NCBI RefSeq assembly: GCF_004362525.1
Contig: NZ_SNXS01000002.1
Span: forward strand, 682,001 to 746,000
Direction of reading: 5' to 3'
DNA: 64,000 nt
DNA from: Roseateles toxinivorans
GTDB lineage: Bacteria > Pseudomonadota > Gammaproteobacteria > Burkholderiales > Burkholderiaceae_C
Every line of letters starts with the position of its first letter. Within the stretch, counting starts at the first letter, position 1. The translations under genes were made by a program, and so were the position numbers. Shown here one piece after another: positions 11,604-19,583 of the stretch. Under the pieces are notes generated by a model. That model was not told the DNA's origin and did no database searches. It saw only the letters and a program-made list of their open reading frames with translations.

Positions 11604-13684
11604 GCTTCGCTCCTCATTGTCTCTGTCTCGGCGGCAACGGTCGGCGCATCCGTCGGCATATCTGCCGGCAGGGTGAAATGGAACTCGGTGCCGGTGGGTC
11701 TGTGCTCGGTGGCGACGGTGCGGCTTTCGAAGTCCAGCGCGCCGCCATGCTGCTCGACCACCGTGCGGCACAGGCTCAGGCCCAGGCCCATGCCCTCGCT
11801 GCGGGTGGTGAAGAACGGCGTGAACAGGCGCTTGGCCACATCGGGGGCGATGCCGGGGCCGCGGTCGGTGACGAAGAAGCTGACCCAGCGCCCCTGCTGA
11901 CGCACGCGCAGCGTCAGCACGCGTTCGGCCAGCGGCGTGGCCTCGCCATCCATCGCCTGGATGCCGTTGCGCGTGAGGTTCAAGAGCACCTGCTCCAGCA
12001 TCGTGCGGTCGCAGCGCATGCGCGGCACCGGCGTGGGCAGGTCCAGCTCGACCCGGGCGCCACTCTTGCGCGCCTGCAGGCGCACCAGCGGCATCACTGC
12101 CTCGACCAGCTGGTCGGCCCCCACCGGCTCGCGGGCCTGCTCGCGTCGGCGCACGAAGTCGTGCACGCTCTTGATGATGCGGCCCGCCCGCTCGGCCTGC
12201 TCGGCAATGCGGCCCAGCGCCTGGTGCAGCATCTGCGGGGTCTGCGCATCGTGGGCCTCGCGCTCGATCAGGTTCAGCGAGCCGGTGGCATAGCTGGCAA
12301 TCGCCGCCAGCGGCTGGTTCAGCTCGTGGCTCAGCAGCGAGGCCATCTCACCCATCGTGGCCAGGCGGGCCGTGGCCTGCAGCCGCTCCTGCTGCTGGCG
12401 CGAGATCTCCTCGACGCGGCGCTGCGCGCTGACGTCGAGCACCGCGCTCATCCAGCCGCGATGCCGGCCCTGGGGGTCGAGCAGCGGGGCCTCGAACAGC
12501 AGCACCGGAAAGCGCTCCTGGTTCTTGCGCATGAACACGGTCTCGAAGCCGGCGCGCGGATCCTGCTGGGCTTCCAGGCGCCGGGCCAGGCTCTTGTAGC
12601 GCTCCTGGTAGGACTCGCGGAACTCGGGTGGCCAGTAGGGTGGCACTGTGCTGCCCAGCATCTCCTCGGCGCTGAAGCCGACCATGGTGCAGAAGGCCGG
12701 GTTGACGTAGGTGATGTTGCCGTCCAGATCGCGGGCGCGCAGGCCGGTGATCAGCGAATCCTCCATCGCCTTTCGGAAGGCCAGCGCCTCGGCCAGTGCG
12801 GCCTCGACCTGGGCTCGGCGGCGCACATCGCGGGCCAGCAGCAGCACCACGGCGAACAGCGCCAGCGACAGGCCCATGACCAGCGCCGTGGCCAGATTCG
12901 GGATCAGCCTCGGCGCGCCGGCGCCGCTGTCCACGCGCAGCTGCAGGGTCAGACCGGGCAGATCGACCAGGCGCTCCATCAGATAGACGCCGGCGCCGCG
13001 GGTCAGGCCGGCGCGTGCCAGCCGCGTGCCGTCGCCCTCGACAAAGCTGAACTCGTGGCCCCGCGCATGGTCGGTGGCGACCGACTCCTCCAGCAGCATG
13101 CGCAGGCTGATCGTCGCCACCAGATAGCCGGCGATCTGGCCGGCGCGCATCTGCGGCAGGCACAGGTCCACCACCTCCAGCCCCTCGCCGCCGGCCATGG
13201 GCACGAAATAGCTGCGCGAATACAGCTGGGTGCCCTGGCGGCGCGCCGCCACGCAGGCAAGCTCCGGCTCCAGGCCTATGGCCTCGCGCGGCAACAGGGT
13301 GAACAGTGGCTGAGCGAAGGGGCTGTCCACCGCCTCGTCCACGCCCAGATTGAGGTTGCGCTGCTCGATGCGCAGCAGCGGCCGGTGCTCGCGCAGCAGC
13401 TCGGCCGCATGGCTGCGCCACAGCACCGGGCCCGGCTCGCGCAGCCACATCAGCGCCTGCAGGCCCTGCAGATAGCGCGAGGCGCTCTGCTTGACCCGCC
13501 CGGCCACCTCACCGGCCACCTGCTCGACCTGCTCCTGCGAGCGCGTGGCCTCATAGCTGAGCGTCAAGGCCACCAGCAGCGACTGCGCAATCAGCAGCAG
13601 GCCCACCAGCGCTGCCCACAGCAGCGGCCGGCGCCAACGCCGGGCGCGGCCAAGCAGGGGTTCGGAAGGGCGGGGGCTGGGCAT
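11600..13684 (-). CDS. Membrane sensor histidine kinase with PAS domain (DctS/FixL-like)
   Basis: 694 residues. Transmembrane helices at about 20-42 and 260-283 bracket a periplasmic sensor of about 215 residues. A PAS domain follows (about 300-420; DGNITYVNPAFCTMVGFSAEE), then the phospho-acceptor H453 in SHELNQPLAA. ATPase boxes: N in LTRNGIQAM, G1 in DRGPGI and G2 in GMGLGLS. It is expected to autophosphorylate and pass phosphate to the coupled response regulator. The extracytoplasmic sensor plus PAS arrangement is that of DctS-type dicarboxylate sensors, and the divergent neighbour is maeB. The actual ligand is unproven. Confidence 0.9.
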   Translation of the reverse strand: MPSPRPSEPLLGRARRWRRPLLWAALVGLLLIAQSLLVALTLSYEATRSQEQVEQVAGEVAGRVKQSASRYLQGLQALMWLREPGPVLWRSHAAELLREHRPLLRIEQRNLNLGVDEAVDSPFAQPLFTLLPREAIGLEPELACVAARRQGTQLYSRSYFVPMAGGEGLEVVDLCLPQMRAGQIAGYLVATISLRMLLEESVATDHARGHEFSFVEGDGTRLARAGLTRGAGVYLMERLVDLPGLTLQLRVDSGAGAPRLIPNLATALVMGLSLALFAVVLLLARDVRRRAQVEAALAEALAFRKAMEDSLITGLRARDLDGNITYVNPAFCTMVGFSAEEMLGSTVPPYWPPEFRESYQERYKSLARRLEAQQDPRAGFETVFMRKNQERFPVLLFEAPLLDPQGRHRGWMSAVLDVSAQRRVEEISRQQQERLQATARLATMGEMASLLSHELNQPLAAIASYATGSLNLIEREAHDAQTPQMLHQALGRIAEQAERAGRIIKSVHDFVRRREQAREPVGADQLVEAVMPLVRLQARKSGARVELDLPTPVPRMRCDRTMLEQVLLNLTRNGIQAMDGEATPLAERVLTLRVRQQGRWVSFFVTDRGPGIAPDVAKRLFTPFFTTRSEGMGLGLSLCRTVVEQHGGALDFESRTVATEHRPTGTEFHFTLPADMPTDAPTVAAETETMRSEA

Positions 13685-13814
13685 GCGCTTGAATGTAGGC
13701 GTAAGCAGTCAGTATCGGCGGACGCGCGCGGTGCGGCATGCGCAGTTCCGCGTACCCGCGCGCGTCTTGACACTCCTACAATCCAGCTCCCTGCTGTCAA
13801 GCGAGCCACGCCCC

Positions 13815-16133
13815 ATGATCAACTCAGAAGAAAAGAGCGCCCAACTTCGTCAAGCGGCGCTGGAGTATCACGAGTTCCCGACGCCGGGCAAGATCGCCAT
13901 CGCCGCGACCAAGCAGCTGGTCAACCAGCGTGACCTGGCCCTGGCCTATTCGCCGGGCGTGGCCTATGCCTGCGAGGAGATCGTCGCCGACCCGGCCAAT
14001 GCCTTCCGCTACACCTCGCGCGGTAATCTGGTCGCCGTGGTCACCAACGGCACGGCCGTGCTCGGTCTGGGGAACATCGGCCCGCTGGCGTCCAAGCCGG
14101 TGATGGAGGGCAAGGGCGTGCTGTTCAAGAAGTTCGCCGGCATCGATGTGTTCGACCTGGAAATCCAGGAGAACGACCTCGACAAGCTGGTGGACGTGAT
14201 CGCAGCACTTGAGCCGACGTTTGGCGGCATCAACCTTGAGGACATCAAGGCGCCGGACTGTTTCTACGTCGAGCGCAAGCTGCGCGAGCGCATGAAGATC
14301 CCCGTCTTCCACGATGACCAGCATGGCACGGCCATCGTCGTCGGCGCGGCGCTGCTGAACGGCCTGAAGGTGCTGAACAAGGACATCACCCAGGTCAAGC
14401 TGGTGACCTCGGGCGCCGGCGCCGCGGCGCTGGCCTGCCTGGGCCTGCTGATGAAGCTGGGGCTGCCGCGCGAGAACATCTGGGTCACCGACCTGGCCGG
14501 CGTGGTCTACGAGGGCCGGGTCGAGCTGATGGACCCGGACAAGGAGCAGTTCGCCCAGAAGACCGATCAGCGCAGCCTGCGCGATGTGATCAAGGGTGCG
14601 GACGTGTTCCTCGGCCTGTCGGCCGGCGGCGTGCTGAAGGCCGACATGGTGGCGACGATGGCCGAGCGGCCGATGATCTTCGCCCTGGCCAATCCGAACC
14701 CCGAGATCCTGCCGGAAGACGTGCACGCCGTGCGCAGCGACGCCATCATGGCCACCGGGCGTACCGACTATCCGAACCAGGTCAACAACGTCCTGTGCTT
14801 CCCCTACATCTTCCGCGGCGCGCTCGATTCGGGTGCGACGACGATCAATGACGAGATGGAAATTGCCGCCGTGCGCGCCATCGCCGAGCTGGCCCAGGCC
14901 GAGCAGAGCGAGGTCGTCGCCGCCGCCTATGCCGGTGCCAATCTGAGCTTCGGCCCCGAGTACCTGATTCCCAAGCCCTTCGACCCGCGGCTGATGATGA
15001 AGATCGCTCCGGCCGTGGCCCAGGCCGCCATGGACTCCGGTGTGGCCGCGCGTCCGATCACCGATATGGAGGCCTACCGCGAGAAGCTGCAGAGCTTTGT
15101 CTATGCCTCAGGCACGACGATGAAGCCCATCTTCACTGAGGCCAAACGCGCCAAGAACAAGCGCGTGGCCTACGCCGAAGGCGAAGAGGAACGCGTGTTG
15201 CGTGCGGTGCAGGTGGTGGTGGACGAGAATCTGGCTCGCCCTACCTTGATCGGCCGCCCGGCCGTCATCGCCGAGCGCTGCGAGCGTTTCGGCCTGCGGC
15301 TCAAACAGGGCCAGGACTACGATGTGGTCAATGTCGAGCACGACCATCGCTACCGCGACTTCTGGCAGACCTACCACCGCATGACCGAGCGCAAGGGTGT
15401 GACGATACAGGTGGCCAAGATCGAGATGCGCCGCCGCCTCACCCTGATCGGCGCCATGATGCTGCACAAGGGTGAAGTCGACGGCATGCTGTGCGGTACC
15501 TGGGGCACCACGGCCAGCCATCTGCACTACATTGATCAGGTCATAGGTAAGCGCGCCGGTGGTTGCCCGCAGACGCCGCAGGATGTGCCGATCTATGCCT
15601 GCATGAACGGCCTGATGTTGCCCGGCCGCCAGGTGTTCCTGGTGGATACGCATGTCAACTACGACCCGACCGCCGAGCAGTTGGCCGAGATTACCGCCAT
15701 GGCCGCCGAAGAGCTGATGCGCTTCGGCCTGCATCCCAAGGCCGCTCTGCTGTCGCACTCGAACTTTGGGACGAGCGAGCACCCCAGCGCGCAGAAGATG
15801 CGCCAGACCCTGGCCCTGCTGCGCGAGCAGGCCCCCTGGCTGGAGGTGGACGGCGAGATGCACGGCGACACCGCGCTGGACGCCAAGTACCGCGCCGAGC
15901 TGATGCCCCGCAGCACCCTGACGGGCGAGGCCAATCTGCTGGTGCTGCCGAATATCGACGCGGCCAACATCAGCTACAACCTGCTGAAGACTGCTGCAGG
16001 CGGCGGCATCGCGATCGGCCCGGTGCTGCTCGGCGCAGCCAAACCGGTCCATGTGCTGACCCCGTCGGCGACCGTGCGACGCATCGTCAACATGACGGCG
16101 CTGACCGTGGCGGACGCCAACGCTGCCCGCTGA
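13815..16133 (+). CDS. maeB: NADP-dependent malic enzyme with phosphotransacetylase-like C-terminal domain
   Basis: 772 residues, the length of the multi-domain MaeB form. Start at ATG 13815 ([13 protein letters not shown]). The N-terminal malic domain shows [10 protein letters not shown] and [14 protein letters not shown], and the metal-binding block [20 protein letters not shown]; the NAD(P) fold follows ([14 protein letters not shown]). From about residue 440 the chain resembles phosphate acetyltransferase ([30 protein letters not shown]), a domain that in this family is usually regulatory (acetyl-CoA) rather than catalytic. It decarboxylates malate to pyruvate, making NADPH. A strong terminator follows. 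Confidence 0.97.
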   Translation: MINSEEKSAQLRQAALEYHEFPTPGKIAIAATKQLVNQRDLALAYSPGVAYACEEIVADPANAFRYTSRGNLVAVVTNGTAVLGLGNIGPLASKPVMEGKGVLFKKFAGIDVFDLEIQENDLDKLVDVIAALEPTFGGINLEDIKAPDCFYVERKLRERMKIPVFHDDQHGTAIVVGAALLNGLKVLNKDITQVKLVTSGAGAAALACLGLLMKLGLPRENIWVTDLAGVVYEGRVELMDPDKEQFAQKTDQRSLRDVIKGADVFLGLSAGGVLKADMVATMAERPMIFALANPNPEILPEDVHAVRSDAIMATGRTDYPNQVNNVLCFPYIFRGALDSGATTINDEMEIAAVRAIAELAQAEQSEVVAAAYAGANLSFGPEYLIPKPFDPRLMMKIAPAVAQAAMDSGVAARPITDMEAYREKLQSFVYASGTTMKPIFTEAKRAKNKRVAYAEGEEERVLRAVQVVVDENLARPTLIGRPAVIAERCERFGLRLKQGQDYDVVNVEHDHRYRDFWQTYHRMTERKGVTIQVAKIEMRRRLTLIGAMMLHKGEVDGMLCGTWGTTASHLHYIDQVIGKRAGGCPQTPQDVPIYACMNGLMLPGRQVFLVDTHVNYDPTAEQLAEITAMAAEELMRFGLHPKAALLSHSNFGTSEHPSAQKMRQTLALLREQAPWLEVDGEMHGDTALDAKYRAELMPRSTLTGEANLLVLPNIDAANISYNLLKTAAGGGIAIGPVLLGAAKPVHVLTPSATVRRIVNMTALTVADANAAR

Positions 16134-16154
16134 ACCACTGAAGTGGCGCGAGAC

Positions 16155-16179
16155 AACGCCCCAATCTGGGGCGTTTTTT
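16155..16179 (+). terminator. Rho-independent terminator of maeB
   Basis: AACGCCCCA (16155-16163) pairs perfectly with TGGGGCGTT (16167-16175) around a three-base loop and is followed by a run of T through 16179. It lies 22 bases after the maeB stop. Confidence 0.92.
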
Positions 16180-16380
16180 CATTGATGGGCGCTTTGAGCA
16201 AAATTTGTTTGCGAACGCTTACCCGAAGGTGACGGCTCCATGAAGTGATTGAAGTCACTCGCTTTCAGGAACTGTGTGCGCCTACTCACAAGCGCCGTAT
16301 TTCCGGGTTTGGCGCAGGACAGCCTTGAGCTTTTCGCCCTCATTCTGTACCATGTTGCTTTCAGGATTCAGGGTAAACCC

Positions 16381-16788
16381 GTGTCTTTGCTCCACAGACC
16401 CACGCCGTGGTCGGCCTTTCGCAAGCTCAGCGTTGCCACCGCCTTGGTGCTCGCCAGCAGCTTAGGCGGCTTGGCCCAGGCCAAGGGACTGGCAGCAGAC
16501 GAGACGGTGGCCCTGGCAGCACTTCCGGTCGAGGCGCAAGCCACTCACCGTCTGGTTTTGGCCGGGGGACCCTTCCCCTACAGCAAGGACGGCACGACCT
16601 TCGGCAATCGTGAACGTCTGCTGCCCACCAAAGTCAGAGGGTACTACCGCGAATATACCGTGCCGACGAAAGGCGCCCGTAACCGGGGCGCTCGTCGTCT
16701 GGTGTGCGGCGGCCAGCCACCCACGAAACCTGAGGCGTGTTTTTACACCGACGACCACTACGCAAGCTTCAAGCGCGTGCGGCCGTGA
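16381..16788 (+). CDS. Secreted guanyl-specific ribonuclease, RNase Sa/barnase (N1/T1) family
   Basis: 135 residues from GTG 16381, which gives a clean signal peptide (KLSVATALVLASSLGGLAQA, cleavage after residue 34); the frame stays open upstream but nothing conserved lies there. The mature domain of about 100 residues has GGPFPYSKDGTTFGNRE, YYREYTVPTKGAR and DDHYASF. These supply the family's catalytic set E91, R102, R106 and H126. C109 and C120 may form a disulfide after export. The family cleaves RNA 3' of guanosine. The barstar gene follows 57 bases downstream and would protect the cell from unexported enzyme. It could feed on, or attack with, extracellular RNA degradation. Confidence 0.9.
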   Translation: MSLLHRPTPWSAFRKLSVATALVLASSLGGLAQAKGLAADETVALAALPVEAQATHRLVLAGGPFPYSKDGTTFGNRERLLPTKVRGYYREYTVPTKGARNRGARRLVCGGQPPTKPEACFYTDDHYASFKRVRP

Positions 16789-16845
16789 GTCGGCGGGGTG
16801 TCGAGTTCGTGAACAAGTTTTCGTGACTAAAGGAGGATCGTGACC

Positions 16846-17241
16846 ATGCTGTTGCAGACCGTCCGTCCAAACATCGTGCAGTCCATACGGGCTTATCGAG
16901 TGGAGGATTTGATGCAGGCGGCCCAGGAGGCCGGCCAACATTTCCTCTATGCCAATCTGACTTCAGCGCAGTCAAAACAGGACGTACTGGAGGGCATAGC
17001 CCAGGCCTTTTTGTTCCCGGCGCACTTTGGCAAGAATCTGGATGCCTTGTACGACTGCATGACCGACCTGGTCCACAAATCGGGCGCCCAGCCCGGCTTT
17101 GTGGTGGTGCTGGAGCAGATTCCCGACAGCGTCAAGTTTGACCGCGAGGCCAGGGAACAACTGCTGGATGTGTTCCGAGACGCCGCCGACTACTGGGCGG
17201 ATCGAAAGATTCAGTTCAGGTGTTTCTATTCTTTTCAGTAG
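16846..17241 (+). CDS. Barstar family ribonuclease inhibitor
   Basis: 131 residues. An excellent ribosome site AGGAGG (16831-16836) sits 9 bases before ATG 16846; a GTG at 16840 is too close. The barstar signature FGKNLDALYDCMTDL (about 61-75) follows a YANLTSAQSKQDVLEGIA strand-helix stretch, with FVVVLEQIPDS and a C-terminal KIQFRCFYSF strand. Barstars bind barnase-like RNases tightly and block the active site in the cytoplasm. Its strong ribosome site compared with the weak GTG start of the RNase is consistent with excess antidote. The stop codon lies in the 5' arm of an inverted repeat (17236-17280). Confidence 0.93.
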   Translation: MLLQTVRPNIVQSIRAYRVEDLMQAAQEAGQHFLYANLTSAQSKQDVLEGIAQAFLFPAHFGKNLDALYDCMTDLVHKSGAQPGFVVVLEQIPDSVKFDREAREQLLDVFRDAADYWADRKIQFRCFYSFQ

Positions 17242-17280
17242 CCCGCTCTCAAGAAAATGGGTCATGGGAGCGGGCTACTG
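17236..17280. repeat. 13-bp perfect inverted repeat at the barstar 3' end
   Basis: CAGTAGCCCGCTC (17236-17248) and GAGCGGGCTACTG (17268-17280) are perfect reverse complements separated by 19 bases, and the left arm contains the barstar TAG stop. The core GTAGCCCG matches the REP-like repeats elsewhere in this window. It could form an mRNA-stabilising hairpin. Confidence 0.65.
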
Positions 17281-17431
17281 AGGTGGCCCCCAGCGTCAGC
17301 GACAAGCCGGCGCCGAAAAACACGTCAAAGGCAGCAGCAAATGCCATGTTCGGCATGAATATGCCGATGATGAGCAGCGCGTTCGACACCGCAATGTGGT
17401 TGAACGCGGCCTGACCTTCCGTCAGAGCCAA

Positions 17432-17459
17432 AAAAAAGCGACCTCCGGGTCGCTTTTTT
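17432..17459. terminator. Bidirectional rho-independent terminator between barstar and rsmA
   Basis: AAAAAAGCGACC (17432-17443) and GGTCGCTTTTTT (17448-17459) form a perfect 12-bp stem closed by C(TCCG)G, an exceptionally stable UNCG-class tetraloop. A and T runs on the two sides allow termination in both directions, fitting the convergent genes. The bases between 17281 and 17431 show no convincing gene. Confidence 0.93.
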
Positions 17460-17482
17460 GTTGGCCAGGCCGGGCGGCAGTA

Positions 17483-18244
17483 TCAGGAAACGGCCAGCGC
17501 CAGGGCCAGATACTCGGCCACCGGCACCTCCTCGGCGCGCCGCTGCAGATCGAACTGCCCGCCAAAACCGCGCTGCTCCAGCCAGGCGCCGAGGGTGTTT
17601 CGCAGAATCTTGCGGCGCTGCGAGAAGGCCACGGCGACCAGTTCGCCAAGCAGCTTCTGATCGACGGCCGCCGGCACGGGCAGAGGGAGCATGCGCACGA
17701 TGGCCGAGTCCACCCGCGGCGGTGGGTCGAAGGCGCTGGGCAACACGTCCAGCACCGACTCGATCTGGTAGCGCCACTGCAGCATCACCGTCAGCCGGCC
17801 ATAGTCCTTGCAGCAGGGCTCGGCGGCCATGCGGTCAACGACCTCTTTTTGCAGCATGAAGTGCTGGTCCTGCACCTGGTCGACGAAGTCCAGCAGGTGA
17901 AACAGGATCGGCGAGGAGATGTTGTAGGGCAGGTTGCCGACCACGCGCAGCTTCTTGCCGTGTTCTGCGGCCAGCGCCGCAAAGTCCACCTTCAGCACGT
18001 CGGACTCGATCACCTTCAGGCCGGGCCGCTGACGCAGCCGCTCGGCCAGGTCGCGGTCCAGCTCGATCACGGTCAGCGGATTGACATAGGCCAGCAGCGG
18101 CATCGTCATCGCACCCAGGCCCGGGCCGATCTCGACCATGGCGTCGCCGGCCTGCGGTTTGATCGCCTGGACGATGTCCTCTATGACGATGCGGTCGGTC
18201 AGGAAGTGCTGACCGAAGCGCTTGCGCGCGACATGGTGCGTCAC
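17483..18244 (-). CDS. rsmA: 16S rRNA (adenine1518/1519-N6) dimethyltransferase
   Basis: 253 residues, full KsgA length. N-terminal RKRFGQHFL, the SAM-binding [11 protein letters not shown], the acidic residue in [12 protein letters not shown] and the catalytic [17 protein letters not shown] are all intact. A C-terminal four-helix domain ends it ([17 protein letters not shown]). It dimethylates two adjacent adenines in the 3' hairpin of 16S rRNA late in 30S assembly. It lies 7 bases downstream of surA, last gene of lptD-surA-rsmA. The pdxA gene that commonly sits between surA and rsmA is absent here. Confidence 0.97.
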   Translation of the reverse strand: MTHHVARKRFGQHFLTDRIVIEDIVQAIKPQAGDAMVEIGPGLGAMTMPLLAYVNPLTVIELDRDLAERLRQRPGLKVIESDVLKVDFAALAAEHGKKLRVVGNLPYNISSPILFHLLDFVDQVQDQHFMLQKEVVDRMAAEPCCKDYGRLTVMLQWRYQIESVLDVLPSAFDPPPRVDSAIVRMLPLPVPAAVDQKLLGELVAVAFSQRRKILRNTLGAWLEQRGFGGQFDLQRRAEEVPVAEYLALALAVS

Positions 18245-18251
18245 AGGGTAC

Positions 18252-19583
18252 TCACTGCGAAGCGTCGCCGCGCATTTCGATGAAGGCGCGCCCGCGCAGA
18301 TCCTTCACCCAATCGGTGAAGGCCGCCGCGTACTTCTGCTCGCGCAGGGCCGCCTGGGCCTGGGCCCGCACCTGCTTGGGGTCAGGAATGGTGCTGCGGC
18401 GCTCCAGCACCTGTATCAGATGCACACCGAAACGCGAGACCACCGGCGCCGAGATGCCGCCGAGATTCAGCGCGTTCATCGCCTCCTCGAACTCGGGCAC
18501 AAAGCCCCCCGGCGATGACCAGCCCAGATCGCCGCCGTTCGGTGCGCTGCCGTCTTCGGAGTTCTCTCGGGCCACGGCCTCGAAGGTGGTCTTGCCGGTC
18601 TCGATGCTGCGCTTGAACTCGGCCAGGCGGCGGGCGGCCAGTTCGGCCGTCAGCTGCGGGGACACGCGCAGCAGCACGTGGCGGGCGCGGGTCTGCACCA
18701 CCGAACCGTCGGAGCCGTCCTGCTTCTCGATCAGCTTCAGTACGTGGAAGCCGGCGCCGGAGCGCATCAACTCGGGAGCCACCTCGCCCGACTTCAGGTC
18801 CTTGACATGTGCCAGAAAGGCGTCCGGCAGCTTGGCGGCGGGGCGCAGGCCCAGCTCGCCGCCCTTGTCCTTGTAGGCATCCTCGGAGATCTGCTTGGCG
18901 ACCACGTCGAAGGCCTCGCCGGCCTTGATGCGGGCCAGCGCGGCCTCGGCCCTGGCGCGCTTCTCGGCCAGCACGGCGGCGTTGGCGCCCTCGGGCACGA
19001 TCACCAGCACCTGCGCAATGTTGTACTGGGCATTGGCCTTGCCGGCCTCGCGCTTCTTGGCCAGAAACTCCTCGACATCAGCTTCGCTGACGCGGATGCG
19101 GCCCTGCACTTCGCGCTCGCGCACCCGCTCGACCATCATCTGGTCGCGCAGGTTCTCGCGGAAGCGCCGGTACTCAATGCCCTCGGCCTTCAGGCGGTCA
19201 CGCAGCTCGGGCAGGCTGAGGCTGTTCTGCGCGGCCACATTGGCGACCACCCGGTCCAGCTCGACCTCGTCGATCTTGGCGCCGGCCTCGCGGGCATAGG
19301 TCAGCACGACCCGCTCGTCGATCAGGCTGTCCAGCGCCGTCTTGCGCAGCTCGGTCGCGGACAGCGCGCTTTCGCCGCGCTGCTTGGCCTCCTCGCGGAC
19401 TCTTTCGGCACGCTGGCGGACCTCGATCTCGGTCACCAGGTCCTGGTTGACGATGGCGGCGATCGAGTCGGCCGGGCGAGTGGCTGCCCTGGCGGACTGC
19501 GCCTGGGCCAGCGGCGCCAGCAGCAGGGCGGCCAGGGTGGCGGCAAGAAGAGCAGGCTTGAGTGAGGTCGGCAGGTCAGTCAT
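18252..19583 (-). CDS. surA: Periplasmic peptidyl-prolyl isomerase and outer-membrane protein chaperone SurA
   Basis: 443 residues from ATG 19583, overlapping the lptD stop by 8 bases (an ATG at 19592 is also in frame). Signal peptide [19 protein letters not shown], then the SurA N-terminal chaperone region ([19 protein letters not shown]), and two parvulin domains: the first around [17 protein letters not shown] to [15 protein letters not shown], the second around [16 protein letters not shown] to [19 protein letters not shown]. It escorts nascent porins and LptD across the periplasm, and its coupling with lptD fits this role. Confidence 0.97.
   Translation of the reverse strand: MTDLPTSLKPALLAATLAALLLAPLAQAQSARAATRPADSIAAIVNQDLVTEIEVRQRAERVREEAKQRGESALSATELRKTALDSLIDERVVLTYAREAGAKIDEVELDRVVANVAAQNSLSLPELRDRLKAEGIEYRRFRENLRDQMMVERVREREVQGRIRVSEADVEEFLAKKREAGKANAQYNIAQVLVIVPEGANAAVLAEKRARAEAALARIKAGEAFDVVAKQISEDAYKDKGGELGLRPAAKLPDAFLAHVKDLKSGEVAPELMRSGAGFHVLKLIEKQDGSDGSVVQTRARHVLLRVSPQLTAELAARRLAEFKRSIETGKTTFEAVARENSEDGSAPNGGDLGWSSPGGFVPEFEEAMNALNLGGISAPVVSRFGVHLIQVLERRSTIPDPKQVRAQAQAALREQKYAAAFTDWVKDLRGRAFIEMRGDASQ

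Noticed and set aside
11678-13933. 751-residue open frame opposite the sensor kinase gene
   Set aside because: The composition (His, Gln, Arg, Ala-rich) is that of a high-GC antisense shadow, with no recognisable domain, while the opposite strand encodes a complete kinase.
17249-17431. Small hydrophobic 60-residue frame on the minus strand between barstar and rsmA
   Set aside because: Its TTG start lies at the edge of the terminator stem, it has no ribosome site, and it resembles no known peptide family that I can name.
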